Shown one piece after another: positions 44,045 to 50,973 of a stretch of 64,000 nucleotides of DNA (the first letter of the stretch is position 1; every line of letters starts with the position of its first letter). The notes below the pieces were generated by a model. That model saw only the letters and a program-made list of their open reading frames with translations. It searched no databases and was not told where the DNA came from. Position numbers and translations under genes: made by a program. The stretch is from JACKAQ01 sp965227145 (GTDB taxonomy: Bacteria; Calditrichota; Calditrichia; RBG-13-44-9; J075): the NCBI GenBank assembly GCA_965227145.1, contig OZ245730.1:4216001-4280000 (forward strand), written 5' to 3'.

Positions 44045-44476
44045 ATGGCAATTTGGCATGGCGAAATATCGCTGGAACGATTGAACAGCTTTAACAAAAA
44101 CAACCTCGGTGAGCATTTGGGGATCGAATTTACGGCATTTGGCGATGATTATCTGAAAGCCAAAATGCCGGTGGATCATCGCACCACGCAGCCGGCGGGA
44201 TTGCTGGACGGCGGTTCTTCCGTTGCGCTGGCGGAACGGCTCGGCAGCATTGGCGGGTGGATGTGTGTCGATCTGGAAAAATTCATGTGTGTCGGACTGG
44301 AAATTAACGCCAACCACGTCCGCGCCGTACGCGACGGATATGTGGAAGGTATCGCCAAACCGCTGCATATCGGGCGGCGAACCCATGTGTGGGAAATCCG
44401 TATTCAAACGCCGGAAGGCAAGCTGGTTTGTGCCAGCCGGATAACGCTGCAAGTGGTTGAAAAAACCGCGATTTAG
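44045..44476 (+). CDS. Hotdog-fold thioesterase, MenI/YdiI-like, with Asp at the active-site His position
   Basis: A 143-residue protein of the PaaI/EntH/YdiI group. In E. coli YdiI (DHNA-CoA thioesterase of menaquinone synthesis) the active site is His54 with Glu63 in GLLHGGASVVLAE. Here the same place reads GLLDGGSSVALAERLGSIGG, that is Asp55 with Glu64 kept. Other conserved parts are intact: HLGIEFTAFGDDYLKAKMPV, NANHVRAVRDGYVEGIAKPL and RTHVWEIRI. The reaction may be altered or slow; a menaquinone role is an inference. It converges with the FG-GAP protein gene and the two coding regions overlap by 4 bp at their ends. Confidence 0.85.
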   Translation: MAIWHGEISLERLNSFNKNNLGEHLGIEFTAFGDDYLKAKMPVDHRTTQPAGLLDGGSSVALAERLGSIGGWMCVDLEKFMCVGLEINANHVRAVRDGYVEGIAKPLHIGRRTHVWEIRIQTPEGKLVCASRITLQVVEKTAI

Positions 44477-46251
44477 CGAACGAGCATCATTTTGCGGACT
44501 TGCCGGAAATCGCCCGCACGCAATTGGTAAAAATAAACGCCGGATGCCACCGGATTTCCCGATTCGTCCGATCCGTTCCATTCAACCAGATATTCGCCTG
44601 CGGACTGAAATCCTTCGGCTAAGGTTGCGATTTGTTTGCCCTGCACATCAACAATTTTTAGCGACAAGTGCGCTGCCACGCTGAGCGAATAGCGAATTGT
44701 CGTTTGCGGATTGAACGGATTCGGATAGTTGGCTTCCAGCCGGAATTGGGCCGGAATTGCGTCCGTTTCGACCGGAATTCCGGTGATTCCCTGCCCTTCC
44801 CGCAATTGCCAGATTTGCCCGGCAGCAAGGTTTTGCACCACATCTTCCGTTCCCGACGGCCAGCGAATCCGCAGCGAGTCGATCTGCAAATCGCTGCCCA
44901 AGCCGATGGTTTCGGTTGTGCTGTGCTGCGATAAATAGCTTGTGCCGCAGTGAATGGTGCGCAGTTGGCGCTTCCCGCCGTGATAAATTTCCAGCAAACT
45001 GCCCACCGCATCGCGATTGCTAACGGTTCCCTCAAGCGCCAGTTTTACCCAATTATTGCTGCCGCCGCTGTTTTTCCAGAGATCGGATGGACCGAGTTCG
45101 TTTAGCACTGCAACATCGGGATAGCCGTTGCCATCAACATCGCCGATGGCGGAACCGTAGCCAAACGAGGCGTCGCCATCCATCCCGATCCCGCTGGTTT
45201 GCGAAAATGTGCCATCGCCCAAATTTTCGTAGAGCACATTCCAGTTGTTCGGCAGACCGGTGGCGACTGCCACAAACAAGTCGAGATCGCCATCGTTATC
45301 AAAATCAAAAAAATTAACGCCCCAACAGGCTTTGTTTACCGCAACGCCGGCGGCGTCCGCAACTTCGGAGAAGGTGCCATCGCCGTTATTCCGCAACAAT
45401 CCGTTGCCAAACGGATCGTTGGAAACATACATATCGAGATCGCCATCGCCATCGTAATCGCCAACGGTAATGCCCATCGAATGAAAGGAAAGGTTGCTGC
45501 CGGAGGCAACGCTCACATCCGAAAAGCTGCCGTTTCCGTTGTTGCGCAACAGCGTATTGCCAAAAAAGCGGTCGCTGCCGATGTAAATATCCTGCCAACC
45601 GTCCGCGTCGTAATCGATCGCAACAACTGCCAGCGGATTTTTGCCGGCATCCGCAACGCCGGCGGCGGCGGTCACATCTGCAAAAGTGCCGTCGCCGTTG
45701 CTTTGGAACAGCACGTTGTCAATTGCGGGGCTGTGATTGGTCAAATAAACATCCAGCCACCCGTCGTTGTTGAAATCCGCCCAGCAGGCAGCGATGGTGG
45801 TCAGGTCTTCCGCGATCAATCCGGCGGCGGTTGTTACATCCGCAAAAACGCCGTTTTGATTTGCAAATAACTTGCTGCTCCCGTAATAATTGGCAATAAA
45901 CAAATCGCGGTCGCCATCGTTGTCGTAATCGATCCACAGCACGGTTTTGGATTCGAGGTTATCCGTCACGTTCAGTGCTGCGCCAACTTCGGTAAACGTG
46001 TTGCCGTCCACATTGCGATAAATCATCAGCGCTTCGCCTTCGCCGGTGGCAAAGGTCAGATCATCGCGTCCGTCGCCGTCAAAATCCGCAAAACTGACGC
46101 CGCCGCCGTAAAATGTGTGGTTCACATACATGTGCTGAACGCCCATCGCCGTGGCAACATTTTCGAACGTTACCGTTTGCGCAGCAATTGCGCCGTTTAG
46201 TGCAACCACTGTAAATGCAGTAAAAACAATATTCCAAAACCGATATTTCAT
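44473..46251 (-). CDS. Exported FG-GAP/ASPIC-UnbV (CRTAC1-like) protein with sorting module
   Basis: A 592-residue secreted protein. A signal peptide (VFTAFTVVALNGAIAAQ) is followed by a seven-bladed-propeller-type region built from about seven FG-GAP/VCBS repeats with Ca2+-binding loops such as FADFDGDGRDDLTFATG, WIDYDNDGDRDLFIANYYG and DYDGDGDLDMYVSNDPFGN. An ASPIC/UnbV segment follows (about 410-490; RDAVGSLLEIYHGGKRQLRT, LRIRWPSGTEDVVQNL). The C-terminal module has NYPNPFNPQTTIRYSL and ends KMMLVR. Such proteins are surface-located and often of unknown role. It probably has its own promoter near 46252-46300. Confidence 0.9.
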   Translation of the reverse strand: MKYRFWNIVFTAFTVVALNGAIAAQTVTFENVATAMGVQHMYVNHTFYGGGVSFADFDGDGRDDLTFATGEGEALMIYRNVDGNTFTEVGAALNVTDNLESKTVLWIDYDNDGDRDLFIANYYGSSKLFANQNGVFADVTTAAGLIAEDLTTIAACWADFNNDGWLDVYLTNHSPAIDNVLFQSNGDGTFADVTAAAGVADAGKNPLAVVAIDYDADGWQDIYIGSDRFFGNTLLRNNGNGSFSDVSVASGSNLSFHSMGITVGDYDGDGDLDMYVSNDPFGNGLLRNNGDGTFSEVADAAGVAVNKACWGVNFFDFDNDGDLDLFVAVATGLPNNWNVLYENLGDGTFSQTSGIGMDGDASFGYGSAIGDVDGNGYPDVAVLNELGPSDLWKNSGGSNNWVKLALEGTVSNRDAVGSLLEIYHGGKRQLRTIHCGTSYLSQHSTTETIGLGSDLQIDSLRIRWPSGTEDVVQNLAAGQIWQLREGQGITGIPVETDAIPAQFRLEANYPNPFNPQTTIRYSLSVAAHLSLKIVDVQGKQIATLAEGFQSAGEYLVEWNGSDESGNPVASGVYFYQLRAGDFRQVRKMMLVR

Positions 46252-46362
46252 TCGATCACCTTTTTTTCGACATCATTCAAATGTTGTTCATTTTACCAAA
46301 AACGGATTAAAAAATCAAGGTTGATCCCGGCAATCTGCGACGCTGCCGGGTTGGGATAAACC

Positions 46363-46391
46363 TTGACAAAAACATCACAGTATCGTACTTT
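46363..46391 (+). promoter_or_regulatory. Predicted sigma70 promoter of nadK
   Basis: A perfect TTGACA at 46363-46368, a 17-nt spacer and TACTTT at 46386-46391, about 40 bp before the start codon. A CCCGGCA / TGCCGGG hairpin lies just upstream (46326-46350). Confidence 0.55.
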
Positions 46392-46432
46392 GAGCGGGTG
46401 AATACGCAGATAATTAGCATCTGGAGGAGCTG

Positions 46433-47323
46433 TTGAAAATCGGGCTTGTGGCAAATACCGGTAAACCGTTTTTTTGGGAACAATATCCGGCGATACTGGC
46501 GTGGTTTGCCAAACAGGATGTAACGCTGACAATTGCGGAAAGCATTGCCAATGCACCGGAAAATCCCGGCATTTCGCAGCCGCCGGTAACGCCGGATGAA
46601 TTATTGCCGCATCGCTGCGACATGATTTTGGCAGTTGGCGGCGACGGCACCATTTTGCGAACCATCGCGATGATCGGCGCAAAGGAAACGCCTGTTTTGG
46701 GCATCAACGTTGGCGGACTGGGTTTTTTGACGGAAATTTTGCTGGAATCGTTCGCCGATGAAATGACCAAAGTGCTGGCCGGTGAATATCGTCTGGAAAA
46801 ACGGCAAATCCTGAAAGCCGATGTCGAAGGGTTGGATAAGCCATTGTATGCGCTCAACGAAATTGTGCTCGACAAAGGCGGCGCCATTCGCGTGATCGAA
46901 ATTGAGGTGCACATCGGCGGCGAATATCTCAACGCGTATGTTGCGGACGGATTGCTGATTTCCACGCCGACCGGTTCCACCGGCTACTCGCTGTCATCCG
47001 GCGGACCGATTATCGTGCCATCCACCAACGCGCTGATTATCAACCCGATTTGCCCGCATTCGCTGACCAACCGCCCCGTCATTGTGCCGTCCGATTCGAA
47101 AATTGAAATCATCGTCCGCACAGAAGCGCCCGCGTTCATCGTTTCGCCGGACGGTCAGGAAGTTTATCCGCGACCGAGCCGCACCAAAATTCGCGTCGAA
47201 CGAGCGCCGCATTCCGCCATTTTAGTGAAGCCGTTGCACAGCAATTATTACCGGCTGCTGCACAGCAAACTCAACTGGGGCAAAGATTTCCGCGATAAAA
47301 ATCGCTGGAGCCATAATTCGTGA
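46433..47323 (+). CDS. nadK: NAD kinase
   Basis: A 296-residue cytoplasmic enzyme that phosphorylates NAD to NADP. The signature GGDGT occurs in MILAVGGDGTILRTIAMIGA near residue 66. It is followed by LGINVGGLGFLTEI, LNEIVLDKGG and the NAD-site segment ADGLLISTPTGSTGYSLSSG with PICPHSLTNRPV. Start is TTG 46433 with GGAGGAG just upstream; there is no suitable ATG. Its stop overlaps the following GTG start (GTGA), so the glycosyltransferase downstream is coupled. A good promoter match lies 40 bp upstream. Confidence 0.96.
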   Translation: MKIGLVANTGKPFFWEQYPAILAWFAKQDVTLTIAESIANAPENPGISQPPVTPDELLPHRCDMILAVGGDGTILRTIAMIGAKETPVLGINVGGLGFLTEILLESFADEMTKVLAGEYRLEKRQILKADVEGLDKPLYALNEIVLDKGGAIRVIEIEVHIGGEYLNAYVADGLLISTPTGSTGYSLSSGGPIIVPSTNALIINPICPHSLTNRPVIVPSDSKIEIIVRTEAPAFIVSPDGQEVYPRPSRTKIRVERAPHSAILVKPLHSNYYRLLHSKLNWGKDFRDKNRWSHNS

Positions 47324-48402
47324 TCGGCTGGATGCTCGGCGGCGTTTGCTTCCTGATACAGCTGTTTTTCCAGATATGGCTGTGGCGCGGCATACGCAAA
47401 TTGTCGCAGCAATCGCCAAAAAAAACGCGTCCCTCCTCCCCTGTTTCCGTGATAATTGCGGCGCACAACGAAGAACAATCGCTGCCGGAATTGCTCCGGA
47501 TTTTATCCGAACAAACGCTGCCGAACAACCAATTCGAGATTGTTTTGGCGGCGGATCGCTGCACGGATGCGACGGTTCAAATAGCCAAATCTTTTCAGAA
47601 ATCACTACCCAATTTACGCATTATTGACATTTCCAGCGCACCGAAAAATATTTCTCCAAAAAAAAATGCGCTGCAACTGGCGATAAATGACGCCACATTT
47701 TCCCGGCTGGTTTTTCTGGATGCGGATGTGTTGCCCACCCGAAACCATTTGCAAACGATGCAACAATTTTTTGACGACGACGCGGCGGCCATCGTCAGTT
47801 TGATGCGGCTGCGGCAACCCAAAAATGTGTGGGAAAATTTTCTGGTGTTCGAAAAATTGATTAGCTGGTGCATTGCGGCGGCGGGTGTCGGATTTGGCAA
47901 ACCGGTGATTTCCTATGGCGGCAACTGGGCATACACCCGCGATGCGTTCGACCGGGTTGGCGGCTTTGGCAGCATCATCGATTCGCTCAGCGGCGATGAC
48001 GATTTGCTGCTCCAGAAGTTCGGCAGCGCCGGATTGCCCATCGCGTTTTGCAGCAATCCCGATGGCTGGGTAACGATGGAACCGCCGGAATCGTTCGCCC
48101 ATTTTCTGCGCCAGCGACGACGCCATTTTTCCGCCGGAAAACGATACAGCACATCGCTGCAAATGGGATATTTATTTTATCACGCCAGCAATTTGGGCAT
48201 TTGGCTGAGTCCGCTGTTCCATTTTCCGGCAATTGCGCTGCTCATCACCAAACTGCTCATCGACGGATATTTGCTGCATCGCGGCGGCAAACTTTTCCGC
48301 GTTTCGTTTTCCGCTGCAAAACAGCTGCTGTTCAATTTCGGATATCTGGTTTACAACACTTTGGTGGGTCCGTTGGGACACATCGGTAAGATCCGCTGGT
48401 GA
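47320..48402 (+). CDS. Glycosyltransferase family 2, membrane protein
   Basis: A 360-residue GT-A enzyme. It starts with a hydrophobic helix (GWMLGGVCFLIQLFFQIWLW), then the GT2 core: VSVIIAAHNEEQSLPELLRI, EIVLAADRCTDATVQIAKSF and VFLDADVLPT with the DxD metal site. QRRRHFSAGKRY near 265 is the Q/RxxRW-like region. Two C-terminal hydrophobic segments follow (about 285-310 and 330-350). It resembles mycofactocin- or poly-GlcNAc-type processive enzymes, but the acceptor is unknown. GTG 47320 overlaps the nadK stop. Low G+C Lys-rich stretches appear near residues 40-45 and 110-120. Confidence 0.85.
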   Translation: MIGWMLGGVCFLIQLFFQIWLWRGIRKLSQQSPKKTRPSSPVSVIIAAHNEEQSLPELLRILSEQTLPNNQFEIVLAADRCTDATVQIAKSFQKSLPNLRIIDISSAPKNISPKKNALQLAINDATFSRLVFLDADVLPTRNHLQTMQQFFDDDAAAIVSLMRLRQPKNVWENFLVFEKLISWCIAAAGVGFGKPVISYGGNWAYTRDAFDRVGGFGSIIDSLSGDDDLLLQKFGSAGLPIAFCSNPDGWVTMEPPESFAHFLRQRRRHFSAGKRYSTSLQMGYLFYHASNLGIWLSPLFHFPAIALLITKLLIDGYLLHRGGKLFRVSFSAAKQLLFNFGYLVYNTLVGPLGHIGKIRW

Positions 48403-48473
48403 TATTAAAAAATATTTATCCCAAAGGACACAGCGTTTTTAGCTGAAAGCTGACCGCACATTCACTCATCCAC

Positions 48474-49382
48474 TCAATGCCCCATGCCCTGCATCATCGG
48501 GAAAATATGCAGCAATCCCGGAAAAATCGCCTGCAAGCTTTCCAGCGCGCCGTTGCTGCTGCCCGGCAAATTGATGATCACACATTTCCCGCGAACGCCG
48601 GTAATTTCCCGCGAGAGCATCGCGTATGGCGTGCGGTCTTTCCCGTGTTTGCGCATGGCTTCGGCGATGCCGGGAAAATCCCGTTCGATTACCGCGGCGG
48701 TGGCTTGCGGCGTCACATCGCGCGGACCCGGACCGGTGCCGCCGGTGGTGAAAATCAGGTCGAACTGTTGCGCATCCGCCATTTCCGTCAATCGCTCGCG
48801 TATCTGATCCTGCTCGTCCGGCAGAATTTCGTATGCTGCGACATCCACCGGCTGGCTTGCCAAAAATTCGGTGATAATTTTACCGGAACGATCTTCCCGT
48901 TCACCGGCAAATGTGGAATCGGAAATCACCAGCACACCCGTTTTTAGCGGGTGTTTGAATGCATCGCGGTAATCGCTTTTGCCGCCCTTCTTTTTGATGA
49001 TTTTCACATCGCCAAACGAGAGATGTTTGTCCAGCGGTTTGAGCATGTCGTACATGTTCAGCAACGCACCGGTGACGCCGGTGAGCGCTTCCATTTCCAC
49101 GCCGGTTTTCCAGACGGTGCGTGCTTCGCAAAACACCCGAATTTGCGATTCCTCAATTTCGAAAGAAACATCCACCCAATCGAGCGGAATGCTGTGGCAA
49201 AAAATCATCCATTCCGCACATTTTTTGGCGGAACTGATACCGGCGGCGCGGGCAGTTGCCAGCACATCGCCTTTCGGCACGGTGTTTTCGCGAACCCGTA
49301 AAATGGTTTCCGGTGCGGCGTTCAGCACGCCACGGGCTTTGGCGTATCGCAGTGTGTTGAATTTTGGGCTAACGTCGATCAT
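48474..49382 (-). CDS. moaCB: Fused MoaC-MogA/MoaB molybdenum cofactor biosynthesis protein
   Basis: A 302-residue bifunctional protein. Residues 1-150 are MoaC (cyclic pyranopterin monophosphate synthase): KARGVLNAAPETILRVRENT, KKCAEWMIFCHSIPLDWVDV (conserved MIPxCHP-like segment), then MEALTGVTGALLNMYDMLK and KIIKKKGGKSDY. Residues 155-302 are the MogA/MoaB fold (molybdopterin adenylyltransferase): GVLVISDSTFAGEREDRSG, FTTGGTGPGPRDVTPQAT and NLPGSSNGALESLQAIFPGL. The fusion occurs in Bacteroidota and relatives. The motif HSIPL differs from the usual HPIPL. It lies downstream of moaA on the same strand (109 bp gap with a palindromic repeat), so it is likely part of the riboswitch-controlled unit. 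Confidence 0.92.
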   Translation of the reverse strand: MIDVSPKFNTLRYAKARGVLNAAPETILRVRENTVPKGDVLATARAAGISSAKKCAEWMIFCHSIPLDWVDVSFEIEESQIRVFCEARTVWKTGVEMEALTGVTGALLNMYDMLKPLDKHLSFGDVKIIKKKGGKSDYRDAFKHPLKTGVLVISDSTFAGEREDRSGKIITEFLASQPVDVAAYEILPDEQDQIRERLTEMADAQQFDLIFTTGGTGPGPRDVTPQATAAVIERDFPGIAEAMRKHGKDRTPYAMLSREITGVRGKCVIINLPGSSNGALESLQAIFPGLLHIFPMMQGMGH

Positions 49383-49415
49383 GGGGTTTTTCTTTTGTTT
49401 TTCATTTATTTTTGC

Positions 49416-49485
49416 GGAACGGTCGCGACCGTTCCCTACTTTTTTAACTGCTGGTCTGCGCTTGCGGTACGGTCGGAACCGTTCC
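49416..49485. repeat. Two inverted repeats GGWACGGTCG...ACCGTTCC
   Basis: A perfect 20-bp palindrome at 49416-49435 (GGAACGGTCGCGACCGTTCC) and an imperfect copy at 49466-49485, both preceded by TTGCGG. They lie between moaA and moaCB, where they would form hairpins in the shared transcript. Confidence 0.75.
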
Positions 49486-49491
49486 CAACGT

Positions 49492-50526
49492 TTATCCGCC
49501 GATCAGCGACATCGATTCATTGGTTTCGCCGGATTTCTGGCGATGCTGTTGCGCTTCCCAACCATCTTTGAAACGATTGCCGATGCGCCTGCGGAACGCC
49601 TGCTGGATTTCCAAATCGCTCGCAGAACTGCGCAGCAAATCGCGGACATTCAAATCATCCGCGCCATACAAACAGGTTTGCAATCCGCCCCGCGCGTTGA
49701 TGCGAATGCGGTTGCAGCTCCCGCAAAACGTCCGCGTAAATCCGGCGATAATGCCCACATTACCGGCAAAACCGGGAATTTTGAAATGCTGCGCAGTTGC
49801 CGCAGCTTCGCCGGGCAGCGGGTGGATTTCCGGAAATTCCGATTGGAGCAGCGTCAAAATTTTCCGGTGATCCCATTCAATCTCCGGCTTTATTTTGCCC
49901 GATCCGTCAAACGGCATTTCTTCAATAAAGCGCACCGAAACGGGATATTTTTGGGAGAGTTTCGCCATCGGCAAAATATCTGTAGTGTTCACACCGTCCA
50001 TCACAACCATGTTGATTCGCAGGGGAATGTTGGCAGCGATGGTGCCGTGAAATGTGTCCATCACTTTGGCGAACGCATCGCGGCGGGTGATTTGCCGGAA
50101 CCGCTCGCGATCGAGCGAATCCAGACTGAGGTTGATGCCCGCAATGCCCAACGATTTCAGCAGCGGCAAATGCGGCGCGGTGAGCACGCCGTTGGTGGTG
50201 ATGTGCACATTGCGAATGCCGGGAATCTGCCGGATTTCCCGCAGCAAATCCGGCAAATCCGGACGCACGAACGGCTCGCCACCGGTGATGCGCACTTTGG
50301 TGATGCCCATTTGCGACAGCAATTTCAGCAATCGGATATTTTCAGAAAATGTCAGGGTTTCGTTGCGGGGCAAGAATTTCATGTGCTCCGGCATGCAATA
50401 AACGCAGCGCAAATTGCACACATCCGTCACCGCCAGCCGCACATAATTGATGCGGCGACCGTGATTATCGATCAGCATTTTTTCCTGCGAATCAACCGCG
50501 TGCCGATGGGCAACGGCAGTATTCAT
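49492..50526 (-). CDS. moaA: GTP 3',8-cyclase MoaA
   Basis: A 344-residue radical SAM enzyme that begins molybdenum cofactor synthesis by converting GTP to 3',8-cyclo-H2GTP. The SAM cluster motif is TDVCNLRCVYCMPEHMKFLP near residue 34. TGGEPFVRPDL binds SAM, and the second Fe-S cluster is formed by FCGSCNRIRINARGGLQTC near 265-285. The C-terminus ends MSLIGG, matching the conserved terminal Gly-Gly that activates the reaction. ATG 50526 has AAGGAG five bases away, and that site is part of the Moco riboswitch stem upstream. Together with moaCB it supplies the first two steps plus adenylylation. Confidence 0.97.
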   Translation of the reverse strand: MNTAVAHRHAVDSQEKMLIDNHGRRINYVRLAVTDVCNLRCVYCMPEHMKFLPRNETLTFSENIRLLKLLSQMGITKVRITGGEPFVRPDLPDLLREIRQIPGIRNVHITTNGVLTAPHLPLLKSLGIAGINLSLDSLDRERFRQITRRDAFAKVMDTFHGTIAANIPLRINMVVMDGVNTTDILPMAKLSQKYPVSVRFIEEMPFDGSGKIKPEIEWDHRKILTLLQSEFPEIHPLPGEAAATAQHFKIPGFAGNVGIIAGFTRTFCGSCNRIRINARGGLQTCLYGADDLNVRDLLRSSASDLEIQQAFRRRIGNRFKDGWEAQQHRQKSGETNESMSLIGG

Positions 50527-50530
50527 ATTG

Positions 50531-50660
50531 ACTCCTTTCCAAACACGGGAGGCGAAACTGTTTCCGGTTTCACCCTGCTCCGGCGGTTACCGGAGTGGCG
50601 ATTTGCCATCGGCCGGTTTGCCATATTTCGCGGGAAACACAGGCTATCCGGCTCGGAGTT
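50531..50660 (-). promoter_or_regulatory. Moco (molybdenum/tungsten cofactor) riboswitch upstream of moaA
   Basis: Read on the minus strand, the moaA leader matches the E. coli moaA Moco RNA in landmarks. The 5' end ACTCCGAGCC corresponds to ACUCCUAGCC. GGCCGATGGC and GCCACTCC correspond to the central part. The 3' hairpin GGTGAAAC / GTTTCGCC is followed by TCCCGTGTTTGGAAAGG (E. coli CUCCCGUAUCUGGAAAGG). The outer stem pairs ACTCC (50655-50659) with GGAGT (50531-50535), which is the ribosome site of moaA. Control would therefore be by hiding that site. Moco and Tuco subtypes cannot be separated by eye. Confidence 0.85.
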
Positions 50661-50973
50661 TTGACGAATGAACCATTCATTCGTTGATGTTCAATATAAT
50701 TCCTATTTGCCAAAAATAAAATGGAAGTCTGTTGTGTTTCAAAAACACAAAAAACAAATCGCAAAAAATAAATGTCAAAAAAAAAACTAAACAATGGGTT
50801 TTCTTTTTGGGAAAATGCACCGCAATCACCCTCAATTCGAACGTGACAACCCACTGTGCAACATCACTGTTTTGAAAAGTGATCGTAAAAACCATTGAAA
50901 ACATGTAACTTCTGTGCAGCAAAAATCGAAAACATGTTCGAACCGGATTTACGAACCAAAAGGGATAAAATAA
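50661..50973. other. Intergenic region between moaA leader and the serine hydrolase
   Basis: About 310 AT-rich bases holding the divergent promoters, not individually identified. Small inverted repeats occur near 50666-50682 (GAATGAACCATTCATTC) and 50732-50750. No gene recognised. Confidence 0.45.

Noticed and set aside
44473..44476. The 4-bp overlap of the converging hotdog and FG-GAP genes as something functional
   Set aside because: Short 3' overlaps of this kind are common in compact genomes.
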